Source of the DNA: Mesostigma viride
Taxonomy: Eukaryota > Streptophyta > Mesostigmatophyceae > Mesostigmatales > Mesostigmataceae
Assembly: GCA_009746045.1 (NCBI GenBank)
Contig: RPFO01000165.1
Span: forward strand, 1,103,546-1,167,545
Direction of reading: 5' to 3'
Length of the DNA: 64,000 nt
Below the pieces are notes generated by a model. It did no database searches. It saw only the letters and a program-made list of their open reading frames with translations, and was not told where the DNA came from. Below, in pieces: positions 1 to 9,292 of this stretch; the first letter of the stretch is position 1, and the number at the start of each line of letters is the position of its first letter. A program made the translations under genes and the position numbers.

Positions 1-1
1 G

Positions 2-351
2 GTCTCTGCAACTCTTGGTGGAAGTGTTGTCGGTGAGGCTACGGGTACTCCGAAGCGGGCCCGGGGCCGGGGCGGGTTCGTTGCTTCTCTTGGTCACGGC
101 AACTGCCCTAGCAATGCCGCGTCTGCTCCAAGTGTTGGCAGTGCTTCTTCGCAACCCCAACTCCCATGAGCGAATATGAAACTGCAACCTCAATGCACCT
201 TCACGAGGTCAATGCCCTCATGGATCATTTGGAGGTATTTGCTGGCAATGTTGCTAGCATGGCAGCGCTTGCTATGTGCATTAGGGAAGGTGCAACTTCT
301 ATGCACCACAGGCTGCCTACATCCTTTGCGGCACATCCATCTTCACGTTAA
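2..351 (+). pseudogene. possible 3' end of an unidentified gene, cut by the window edge
   Basis: A frame open from the window edge runs 55 codons to a TGA at 167-169 and is rich in Ser, Ala and Gly. A second frame starting at 166 continues to 351 and reads as a helical, Met- and Ala-rich peptide. The two could be one 3' coding end broken by a frameshift, or chance open frames: 55 open codons are not statistically strong. No family is recognised. The rest of the stretch to about 1,240 shows no supportable gene. Confidence 0.2.
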
Positions 352-1244
352 CAATCCTAAGCGGGACAACATGTGTATCCTGGCTACATTTCATCTGTGT
401 TTGTTGTAAGTTGGTGCGTTTCCTCGGCCATAAAACTTCGTATCAACATTGAACATCTTCTTGCCGTAGTGTAATGTGAGTATCTCAAACATATGTGCCG
501 GGCCATTGTCTTGCTCCCGAACATTTTGCGGTGTTTGGCTTTAAGCACTATAATGGAATGTTGGAGTTGTGGTGTCCATTGTAGTGCTTGTTGGCTGCCT
601 CCATGATCGTGAGATGTGGCCTTGAATCTCATGTGTGTATTTTCTTTCAACGATGGACTTGAGTTCTTGGTTTCTTTGCGTTACTTATACATGTGGCGCC
701 AACTCCTCCCAAATGTACAAGGCCACCCCCAGACATGCAACCATGCCCTAGTCTCCACACTTGCAGGTGCGGCGCATGGTGGACGGACCTACGTGGCGCT
801 GCATGCGACATATCTTCTTGCTGCTGCGGCCCGGCTACTATTGCTACACTTATCATCAAGGATGTGGCATATCAGTGGTGCCATCATCATAATTCTTGGC
901 AACGTTTGAAGCTCAATCAGCCATCATGGTGTGGACAGTAGGTCTAGTGGCCCTTGCTTGCGATGGAGCCGTGGTGCCATCACTTCCCCCGGTGGACATC
1001 TGTGCTTCCCATCAGTTCCAACGTTCACTACATGTGTTGAGCCGCTCATGTTGACGGTGGTTCAACCATGGTTGAAGCTAGCCTGAAGTGGCTGGTTTGG
1101 CATGTGCCGATTTAGTGGCTAGACGAGTAGTGCAGGCTCTCAACCCACTCGGGTGCAAAAAGCGAATCTTCACTGGTAGTTTGACATGTCCGGCTTTGTT
1201 GGTGAAAGCTCGTGTAGGCTGTCCAACTGAGTGGTGGTTTCAAT
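352..1244. other. no recognisable feature
   Basis: Open frames here are short, overlap on both strands and show no protein-like composition or motif. I see no RNA gene and no clear repeat terminus. Confidence 0.5.
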
Positions 1245-1425
1245 GGCCGCCGCCGCCTCCTCCGGGCCGCTCCCGCCTCCGGGCCGCCGCTGCTGCCGCC
1301 GCCTCCGGGCCGCCGCCGCCGCCTCCTCCTTCGGGCCGCCGCTGCCCCCTCCTCCGGGCCGCCGCTGCCGCCGCCGCCTCCTTTGGGCCGCCACCGCCTT
1401 AGCCGGGCCGCCGCCACCGCTGGCG
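1245..1425. repeat. GC-rich low-complexity tract (GCC/CGGGCCGCC units)
   Basis: Irregular tandem repetition of units such as CGGGCCGCCGC and GCCGCCTCCTCC covers about 180 bp. All frames on both strands stay open across it, giving artefactual Pro/Ala- or Gly/Arg-rich peptides. It is best read as a degenerate minisatellite and not as coding DNA. Confidence 0.75.
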
Positions 1426-2218
1426 TTGGGTAGTGCCATGCATTGTGGTACCAACCCAAGGTTGCTGCGGGAGTTCCCTTAAACCCTGAGTGCCCCCCCT
1501 CAGGATAACATTACTGGATGTTCCCTAGCAACCGCCACCATTAGGGAGGACAGTCAATACTTGCTGACCCACATTTGCTTGACATGTCAATATGTAACAA
1601 CCAAATCTGACTTGTTGTTACATCCTGAGTTTTGTAATAGTTTGGGATTTTATTTGAGGCCTTTTGGATGAGTATTGAGCTAGTTATGAGGTTTCCCACG
1701 TGCAGAGATATTTTGAGACCTGGACTTTGTCAACTGACAAGTTGTTTAGACCCTCATTGGTCGTGGCCTGATCCACGTGGGGTTATTAGTTGGTCGGTTC
1801 TGCCAAGTCTTGCCTAGATATTTTAGGACTCCAATGCTGATCAAGATTCGGCTGGAACGTTTGTTGTGATCTAATCTAACATGGTATAATAAGGTTCGCA
1901 TAATTCATCCATCCTCAAAGCCTCTTGCTCGTTGACCACTTTCAGTTCCACAGAAGTAGTCAAGGATATTACTTGTCTAACTTACTGAGATAACTAGACA
2001 CAATTATCAAGGAGGCAATTATATTTCTTGATCAACGCATCTCTCGATTTCTGGCCTGCGCTGGTTGTCTCCTTGATATTTCTTGATCAACGCATTGCGG
2101 TCCAATGTGGTGTGATCAATTGTTTCTTAAGCCGCGGTATGATTGTGTGCACGAGTTTAATTCGTCAACCCCGATGGATTCGATTGACTAGATTAAGTGA
2201 GACAACTATGCATGCCTG
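1426..2218. other. no recognisable feature
   Basis: AT-richer DNA without a supportable gene. A short phrase, CTTGATCAACGCAT, occurs twice (about 2029-2042 and 2081-2094), which is a minor direct repeat. Confidence 0.45.
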
Positions 2219-2295
2219 AGATGGATTAATTAATTTACTAATTAAAATCGTGCTAGCTCCCGTTTGGGAGCTAGTCATGGAGCATTAATCGCGAC
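2219..2295 (-). mobile_element. LINE 3'-end remnant with TAAT tail
   Basis: A TTAATTAATT tail is followed by a stem-loop-like end (GCTAGCTCCCGTTTGGGAGC) and AGTCATGGAGCATTAA. The same order recurs at 2519-2575 and at 48046-48095, where it marks the 3' end of LINE insertions on the minus strand. Only the extreme 3' end is present. Confidence 0.5.
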
Positions 2296-2519
2296 GGATG
2301 GATGGATGGATGGATGGATGGATGGATGGATGGATGGATGGATGGATGGATGGATGGATGGATGGATGGATGGATGGATGGATGGATGGATGGATGGATG
2401 GATGGATGGATGGATGGATGGATGGATGGATGGATGGATGGATGGATGGATGGATGGATGGATGGATGGATGGATGGATGGATGGATGGATGGATGGATG
2501 GATGGATGGATGGATGGAT
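2296..2519. repeat. (GATG)n microsatellite, about 56 uninterrupted copies
   Basis: Perfect tetranucleotide repeat of about 224 bp. All three forward frames stay open and give Met-Asp-Gly-Trp repeats, so apparent ORFs here are artefacts. It sits between two copies of a LINE 3' end. Confidence 0.95.
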
Positions 2520-2850
2520 TAATTAATTAATTAATTGGACTCGTGCTCCCGTTGGGGAGTCACGGAGCATTAACCCCGATGGATGGATGGATGGGTGCAC
2601 ACATTCCTACCGGTCTAATCTATCTACATTGGCTACATACTACATCTATCTAACAACATTCTAACTACACATCTATCTAGGCAGCCGCACGCTGCCCTAG
2701 GGGGAGCTATCTAGCGTGCCTCCCGCGGGATTGCACACGCGGGCGCTTCCCCACTGGGGGGGGCTCGTTGTCCTCTATGACCTGGGCCCACTTGGCCTTG
2801 TCCATCATCTTCTTCCAAATCACGGAGAGGCCTAGGATGGATGGATGGAT
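2519..2850 (-). mobile_element. LINE 3' end: RT C-terminal codons, 3' UTR and TAAT tail
   Basis: On the minus strand a peptide containing [11 protein letters not shown] and ending in a stop at about 2707 resembles the C terminus of the LINE at 14633-16766 (PGLSVIWRQMV). It is followed by about 170 bp of 3' UTR, the end TGACTCCCCAACGGGAGCAC and a TAAT tail. That end matches the ORF1-only LINE inserted at 48046. Upstream of the C-terminal codons the coding DNA has been replaced by the compound microsatellite at 2836-3047. Confidence 0.65.
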
Positions 2851-2872
2851 GGATGGATAGATGGATGGATGG

Positions 2873-2915
<43 letters not shown>

Positions 2916-3047
2916 TGTGTGGGTGTGTGGGTGGGTGGGTGGGTGGGTGGGTGGGTGGGTGGGTGGATGGATGGATGGATGGATGGATGGATGGATGGAT
3001 GGATGGATGGATGGATGGATGGATGGATGGATGGATGGATGGATGGG
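2836..3047. repeat. compound microsatellite (GATG)n-(GT)n-(GGGT)n-(GGAT)n
   Basis: Four adjoining simple repeats follow each other: GATG to about 2874, GT to about 2930, GGGT to about 2964, then GGAT to 3045. The flanking phrase GGGTGCACACA...CTATTCTATCT after the array recurs in diverged form at about 2592-2630, so the array and flank were duplicated together. Open frames across it are artefacts. Confidence 0.95.
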
Positions 3048-3099
3048 TGCACACAATCCAACCCGTCTATTCTATCTAGTAACAAACAATCCTATTAGT

Positions 3100-4749
3100 C
3101 TATCTTATCTAGCTAGAGTGTGCCAGACCCTAGGAGTCTTGCCTAGATATATACTCACTAGTAGATATGCTCTAGTTGTCTCACATCATTGTCTCACTTA
3201 ATAATTAATATGTGTGAATGCACGTAGTTTCACTTGATAATGACCAACTAGTGGCCGGGAGTACCTGTTCACGTGCCCCATTGAGGGCTTATATATGTCT
3301 TCAAGGAGTGTTGCCGGCTCCGGGAGGACCGGCTGGACCTGGAGGGCCAGCGGGCCCCATGGTCGGCGCGGACCTGGACGTCATATTGGCGTCAGCGCTT
3401 GTCGGTGGCGCTGACTCGGGCCATGGCTGACATCATGCTCCGCCGTACGCGGGCTGATTTTGCGGTGCAGCAGGGCTATTAGGTTCCTCCCGTTAGGCGT
3501 TTCCATTGGTCTTATCGTAGTATAGAGCTTTGACATGGCTCTGTATATAGGTTCATAGCTGGGCGTTTGCTTTGGTTTGAGTGATTTCACTCTGCTGTAA
3601 GTAATTATATTTTTAATATATATGTCGTCGAGGCAAGAAGCAACCATTTATCAAGGAGACAATGCAACAACCAGCGCAGGCCAGATAATTTATACCAAGT
3701 CCTCAATTTGCATGATTTTTCAATTGCTCCTTATCCAATTACAATTTACAACACATACGCATGAATCATAGAGCTTTGTGTGCTACAACGCAGACAGTTC
3801 TGGCGCTCCCGGTCGTCATCTTGCCGACACCGGGCCACTGCGGTTGTCACCCGGCACCCCTCACCCCACCCCACTGCACAGCAAAAACCTGCTTCCTAGA
3901 ATTGGCCTGCAGCCGAGAAGGGCGCCAATGCCGTGTAGAAACTCATGATGTGAACGGCATGTGGTCAGTGGTCACAAGCGCCAAGGACACCTAGTGGCCT
4001 TTACCTGCCCCAAACCACAACATCCCAAGCATGCCTTTATCTGCGGAGCAGCTGATCCTGAAGTGGCAACCCCGCCCTTACGACACATAACACCGACCAT
4101 GCCACCATGGGACCTGCGTCCTGCAATAAAATATTTGCCTAAATATCGTCGTCTTGTGCCCGCACGTCCATGGAGGTTTAAATTACTTATTAACATGCGA
4201 ATATAACCAATCGGAGGCATGAAAATTGTTGCGCACAACCCGCCGGATTCCCTCCACAGCACAGCCGAAGGAACCAATCTAACAGCCCTGTTTTCTTGAC
4301 TCTGAGTTTGTCCTACCAGCTAGCACCGCAACGCAATACTAATTCGGCCGTTTATCGACATTTCCCCAGCCTACTTGACTGGAACAGATGCCGCTAAATT
4401 CTTTCGGTCCGTCAATTCTTTTGGTGTGGAGTTGAATTTATTCTACTAGGCCAAAGTCCCCCCGCGGCTCGCGCCCTGGCCATGGTGAAATTGGTGATGG
4501 ACTTAGAAGTTTTCTGCCTTCCATCCTGTGGCGAGGCTCCGCTTGGCAGTTGACGCGCCAGCATTTTCTTCTGTCATTTGTACTTACGCACCATAAGTTT
4601 ACGCGCCGGGGCGCGTGCGATCGATACAGTAGACTTAGCAGTTCGCACAGGCATGTGCGTCGGCGCCCTCCGTAGTATGAGCCAGTAGGCTGCGCTTTCC
4701 GTTCGTTTCGTCCCTGATCACAATGTTTCCGGCTCATGCCGCCGCGTCT
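3100..4749. other. no certain gene; one weak exon-like stretch
   Basis: Between about 3350 and 3481 one frame on the plus strand reads as a plausible protein C terminus (RAMADIMLRRTRADFAVQQGY, ending TAG at 3479-3481) and is GC-richer than its surroundings. Nothing identifies it and no splice structure could be fixed. The remaining sequence up to the aldolase upstream region shows only short overlapping frames. Confidence 0.25.
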
Positions 4750-4813
4750 GCAAGCGTTACCCGTATTTATCGGCCCGCACCGTTCCTTTCGCAAGCGTTA
4801 CCCGTATTTATCG
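4750..4813 (+). repeat. 23-bp direct repeat upstream of the aldolase gene
   Basis: GCAAGCGTTACCCGTATTTA plus TCG occurs at 4750-4772 and again at 4791-4813, 41 bp apart start to start, about 420 bp before the aldolase start codon. A further short repeat, GTGCTCAACTGTGC, lies near 4914-4935. They could be promoter elements but nothing in the sequence proves it. Confidence 0.6.
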
Positions 4814-5227
4814 ACGCGTACCGTAGCCTTTTGTCATTGTCATCTGTCATCGGGTGCGGCCAGCACCGGATGCGATTTCCAAAAACCCCTTCAAGACGTG
4901 GCCGTGCTCAACTGTGCAGGCCGTGCTCAACTGTGCTCAACTAGTGGTCCCGGAAAGGCACGGGTGGTTCGTGGTTCGTACGGGGTGTTATGCGTTCACC
5001 TCCCAGCTGTACGCTGCGCTGGGCTTGCTCGATACCAGTCACAGCGGATGAAGCTGGGCAGATCGGACGGTCCATATCATCCAATCTGTGAACAGTTTTC
5101 CGCCAGACAAAGCGAGTAAGGGAAGCGGATAAAGGTATTGGTGGTCGAATGGTTTCAGGCCTTCCTGCAAAACCAAGGGGACGTCGTCTCCTCCATCACC
5201 ACCTAGTCGCTTACTCCTTTTTTCAAT

Positions 5228-6675
5228 ATGGCCTCCACCATGGTTGCCTCCATTAAGGGTTCCTTCCTTGCCGGCCAGGCCCTGAACACCAAGGCCCCGG
5301 CCGCTCAGGCTGTTGCCAAACCCTTCGTCGTCAAGGCTGGCGGCTTCGAGCAGGAGCTGATCAAGACCGCGGTGCGTCAACTGTTCGGTGGCCATATCGA
5401 CTAGTTTTCAGAAAAGACGACACATGATTTAGTGAAGTCGTTTGTGTCGACTGTGTGCCGTTTTCTTTTGCTAAAGCGGAATCTTTTCTTGTGCACATTT
5501 CTTCCCACCCAACTGCTTCCTGTAATTTACAGAAGCACATCACCCGCCCAGGCCGTGGCCTGCTCGCCATGGACGAGTCCAACGCGACCTGCGGCAAGCG
5601 TCTGGAGTCCATTGGCCTGCAGAACACCGTCGAGAACCGACAGGCGTACCGCCAGCTGCTGTGCTCCACCCCAGGTAAATGATCGTTCGTTAGTCGACGA
5701 TAACTCGTTGCACGTTCTCTGTTGATGGGTGTGTAGCAAGTGTTGACGTGAAGCCTTGCGTTTTTTCTGCCTCGGCATCGGTTCAATATAACAGGCCTTG
5801 GCGAGTACATCTCCGGCGCCATCCTGTTCGAGGAGACCCTCTTCCAGAGCGGCACTGACGGCAAGAAGTTCGTCGATGTCCTGAACGCCAACGGCATCAT
5901 CCCCGGTATCAAGGTTGACAAGGGTCTGGTCCCAATGGCCAACTCCAACGATGAGTCCTGGTGCCAGGGTCTGGACGGCCTGGCTGGCCGCTGCGCCGAG
6001 TACTACAAGGCCGGTGCCCGCTTCGCCAAGTGGCGCTCGGTTGTCTCCATCCCAGCTGGCCCCAGCGAGAAGGCCCTGTTCGACTGCGCTTATGGCCTTG
6101 CCCGCTATGCCGCCATCTGCCAGGACAACGGCCTGGTCCCCATTGTTGAGCCAGAGATCCTGCTGGACGGTGCCCATGACATTGACACCACCTTCAAGGT
6201 CGCCTCCAAGGTCTGGGCCCAGACCTTCAAGTGCCTGGCGGACCAGGGTGTCATGTTCGAGGGTATCCTGCTGAAGCCATCCATGGTTACGCCCGGTGCT
6301 GACAACAAGACCCGGGCCACCCCCGACATGGTTGCTGACTACACCCTGCGTATGCTCCGCAGCCGTGTGCCCCCCGCTGTCCCCGGCATTATGTTCCTTT
6401 CCGGTGGCCAGTCCGAGGTCGAGGCTACCCTCAACCTGAACGCCATGAACAAGCACGGCGCCAACCCATGGCATGTGTCCTTCTCCTATGCCCGCGCCCT
6501 GCAGAACTCTGTCCTCAAGGCGTGGCAGGGCAAGCCCGAGAACCTCAAGAAGGCCCAGGACGCGCTTCTCAAGCGCGCCAAGGCCAACTCGGAGGCTCAG
6601 CTGGGCAAGTACAAGCCTGATGGCGAGGATGCCGCCGCCGCCGAGCGCACCTACGAGAAGGGATACAAGTATTAA
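5228..6675 (+). CDS. FBA: fructose-bisphosphate aldolase, class I, plastid-type (three exons)
   Basis: Schiff-base aldolase that interconverts fructose-1,6-bisphosphate with dihydroxyacetone phosphate and glyceraldehyde-3-phosphate in the Calvin cycle and glycolysis. Exons are 5228-5371, 5533-5674 and 5795-6675; introns of 161 and 120 bp are GT-AG and keep frame (phases 0 and 1). The 388-residue product is close to green-algal plastid aldolases. Residues 1 to about 37 are Ala/Ser/Lys-rich with few acids, like a chloroplast transit peptide. The N-terminal signature [15 protein letters not shown], then [18 protein letters not shown] and the active-site stretch [11 protein letters not shown] follow in order; the Schiff-base Lys is about residue 256 (codon 6274-6276). 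The protein ends KGYKY, with the C-terminal Tyr typical of class I enzymes. The ATG at 5228 is the only one that gives a transit peptide in frame. It is the only clear host gene and is intact. Confidence 0.97.
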
Positions 6676-6863
6676 ATATCTCTTTGAACTGCAAGCTGGA
6701 AAGGTCTTCTGTGACGAACAGAGGTTGCTTGCGCGCGATGGGCGGTGTCCGGTGTTAGCTGTTGGACATGGGGCACGTGATGGTCAGAAACGCTCTACCC
6801 CCAAATGCTGGTTGGGGATTTATTTAAATCTTTGTTCTTTATAGGATTGTTTGTTGATCCTAG

Positions 6864-7103
6864 CTGTATAAAACAGAAATGTTGCCCTATTTCATAGATT
6901 TTATGCTAATGAAAAAGAAGTCACCAATATTATCATGCGTCTTCCACATACGGTAAAGGTTTGTGCCAGCTGAGCTTTTTATCCTATTTGGCTGGGGTTG
7001 TTTGAACGTCCGAAGTCGCAGCAAAAAAAAAAATCCTTTTACATTAGCTTGGAAAGGAATAACTTAATAATTTTATTTGATTGAAATCAGGCCCCGAAAA
7101 AAA
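6864..7103. repeat. dispersed repeat R1, copy 1 (left part)
   Basis: From CTGTATAAAACAGAAATG onward this is nearly identical to 16803-17048. The match resumes at 7710-7790 (GTTTATTGAAAATGAGTCAG...), so this copy is split by the insertion at 7104-7731. No coding capacity. The left boundary falls about 190 bp after the aldolase stop codon. Confidence 0.85.
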
Positions 7104-7731
7104 TTTTTACCCTGACTAGGTTGTCCCCAGTTAACAAATTAACAAATTAACGCCGGCGGACTACCTGCGGACTGCTTTACGCGGAGTCGCCGGGCTGCAA
7201 GTTCCGTAACGCCCCCGAGTGCCGCCGCACCAATTTTTACTTCTTTTCGTCACATGGCTTGCGTTGGGTTCATCGACGAGCATCGACGCTCATCGACGGT
7301 GCAATCTGACGGCGGAGAATAAGTTCGCCACAGCACAGCGCGACGCATGGGCTAAGATCCGACAACGTGAGATGCAAAGCTTTAGACCGCATCGCTGACC
7401 GGAAATTCCGTCCAACACCGTCGTACAGTACTGCCAGTCGACCGCACCTCTGCCTTTTAACCGTCGAATGCGCAATCGATCTAGAAAGTAGAAACGTCTC
7501 CGCGCCACTTCCGCGATTTCAGTACTTTCCGTCACCCTTGACAGTTGTCGTACAATACTACAAATTAACGCCAATCGAAACTCGCCTCCATACATATATC
7601 TCGATAGAGGCATGCCTCTTATTTAATTTCAAGGTACCTCTTAATTAATCTCGGCCCCCGCCTCCGCTAATTTGCTAATTTGCTAAAAAAGAGCCAATTT
7701 TACCCCGACTGAAATCAGGCCCCGAAAAAAA
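7104..7731. mobile_element. insertion splitting repeat R1, with 22-bp duplicated flank
   Basis: The 22-bp phrase beginning TGAAATCAGGCCCCGAAAAA occurs at 7082-7103 and at 7710-7731, while R1 copy 2 has it once. The intervening DNA shares its right half (TTATTTAATTTCAAGGTACC, TCTTAATTAATCTC) with 24620-24730, so it belongs to a dispersed family. No ORF. A 22-bp duplication is long for a DNA transposon; a retroposed element or recombination between direct repeats would also fit. Confidence 0.5.
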
Positions 7732-7800
7732 GTAGTTTATTGAAAATGAGTCAGATATAATGAAAATGCACACTTTAACCCGTTTTTTTTTTTTTTTTTT
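7732..7800. repeat. dispersed repeat R1, copy 1 (right part) and poly-T
   Basis: Matches 17049-17105 through CACACTTTAACCCGT, then runs into a T homopolymer (about 7782-7800). It completes R1 on the far side of the 7104-7731 insertion. Confidence 0.75.
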
Positions 7801-7813
7801 TACCCGTGGTTTT

Positions 7814-7867
7814 TTACAACGCGATACATCGCGTTGTAGGGTTAGAATGCGATGTATCGTGTTGTAA
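7814..7867. repeat. large imperfect hairpin (TTACAACGCGATACATCGC arms)
   Basis: Arms at 7814-7832 and 7849-7867 are 19 bp with one mismatch; a shorter perfect hairpin (TACAACGCGAT / ATCGCGTTGTA) is nested in the left half. A related palindrome, ACAACGCGATATATCGCGTT, lies at about 14421-14440, and AAGAACGCGATACAC marks 14474 and 17119, so this motif sits at the edges of a dispersed repeat family. Confidence 0.7.
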
Positions 7868-8223
7868 TCTGACACGTGGCAAACCTAATAAACATGCGAT
7901 TTTTGGTCTGAAACTTTCAACATAGGTCAGAAACATCTCATAGAATTCAAGAAAAAATCATGGTATTTTTGGTTTTTTTTGTGTGACAGCTGCAAAATAT
8001 GTACCACTGAAATCAGGCATTTTCGTGGGACGAAGGTGAAGACGACGGCGATGGCGGCAGGTAGATCTCGCCAGTTTTCGCGAGAATTAATTCCAGTGGC
8101 TGTTGGGTGGCACGACCATCATGATGCGTCCAAAGGTTGATAATTAGGTTTCTACGAGCACGGTGAAAACTGGGTTTGGGACTAAAAAACTCGCGGAAAG
8201 GCCTGAGCCCGGGTTCGCGGAAA

Positions 8224-8283
8224 CTGTGCGCGGGTTTGCGACGCGGCGCACAGGGAGCTGTGCGCGGGTTTGCGACGCGGCGC
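8224..8283 (+). repeat. two 26-bp direct repeats upstream of the Rep-like gene (iteron-like)
   Basis: CTGTGCGCGGGTTTGCGACG plus CGGCGC occurs at 8224-8249 and 8258-8283, a 34-bp period, followed in both by CWCAGGG. A partial relative (GGGTTCGCGGAAACTGTGCG) precedes them. Short tandem repeats just ahead of a rep gene are where HUH initiators of other replicons bind; that role here is inference. Confidence 0.6.
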
Positions 8284-8478
8284 TCAGGGTAGGACGTTTC
8301 TAGAATGCACGCGGTAACGGTTACAAGCTCCGACGCGCCGTTTGAGAGCTGGAAGGGCCTTCGACAGAGTTTCCAGAAGCTCCCATTGGTTACCTTATCG
8401 ATATGTACAGAACGTAATGTATTTTCATTGGCTGTTCAAAGCCTCTCGCGCATAAGGTGGCGACACGCGGCGGCTTCG

Positions 8479-9292
8479 ATGGGAAGGAATGGATCAGGCA
8501 CGCCGTGCAACGAAAAAGGCCGCAAGCGCGGTTGCAAGGTGCCGGCGATTACGTGGCCTTAACAAGAAAAACGACATGGGCGACAAAATGAAAAAGCTCG
8601 GGCCACGCAGGATCTCTTCAAGGATCTCGTGGCGGATGTTAATAAAAAACGTTCAGACCTAGCTGACGCCGTGAGAGAAAGAGAATCTCAAGTAAAGCGT
8701 GCCATAGAGGGGGTTACAGTTGGTGAAGAGAGAGCACGCAAGGCAAATTTACCATGGCATTAAAGAACGGGAAGAAAAGGCGTGCGCCGAAAATATCAAG
8801 AAGGCCTATGCCGAGAATCTTGAAAAGCCGCTTAAAACCTTGGAGCGGCTGAAGGAGATTCCGCAAAAGAAACGGGATTTCTGGGACATCGTAGTAGCTG
8901 ACCGCACTCAGGCGCTGTTGACTGTCCTAGAGACGGTCGGACCTTTGCTGTCGACCGCGGTCTCGGGATCGCAAAGTAGTGTTGACTTGACCGAAAGTGC
9001 GGGGGACGACGACGCCTTCATTGAGTCCGTACTTTCGGGCGCAGGAAAATCCAGCGCTGGCCCCTCGGTCATCAACTTAACGCCAGTTTCCAAACACAGT
9101 ATTAATGGCCAAGGGAAAGAGGCGATTAATTCGTCCTCAAAGCGGCAACTCTTCGGCGAGCCCGACGTCGAACCCAGCGCCGACGATGACCCAGTCCACG
9201 ATGAACCAGCGTCCGGCATCTCCGCAGGAGCGAAACCCTCCGAATCCAGCGGAGCCGGACCCTTGCCGCCTGGAGGACGAGGTGATGAATGA
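8479..9292 (+). pseudogene. upstream coiled-coil/acidic coding region of the HUH element, frameshifted
   Basis: A frame beginning ATG at 8479 (MGRNGSGTPC) meets TAA at 8560-8562 and then stays open to 8760, reading as a Lys/Arg/Glu-rich helix (QDLFKDLVADVNKKR). The helix resumes in another frame, open from 8720 to a TGA at 9290-9292 (IKEREEKACAENIKKA), suggesting a one-base slip near the A-run at about 8744-8747. The later part is acidic and Ser/Pro-rich. From 9105 it overlaps a different frame that leads into the Rep exon. It may be the N terminus of the Rep protein or a separate gene. No recognised domain; composition resembles DNA-binding accessory regions. Broken by at least one stop and one frameshift. 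Confidence 0.5.

Noticed and set aside
2264-2530. Repetitive protein of Met-Asp-Gly-Trp units
   Set aside because: All three frames are open because the DNA is a pure GATG microsatellite.
4400-4445. rRNA fragment (GGTCCGTCAATTCTTTTGG resembles the conserved SSU 900-region complement)
   Set aside because: Only about ten bases match the conserved block and the flanks do not resemble SSU rRNA.
5361-6474. Long minus-strand ORFs over the aldolase exons
   Set aside because: Shadows of the GC-rich aldolase coding frame; no motif and they ignore the clear exon structure.
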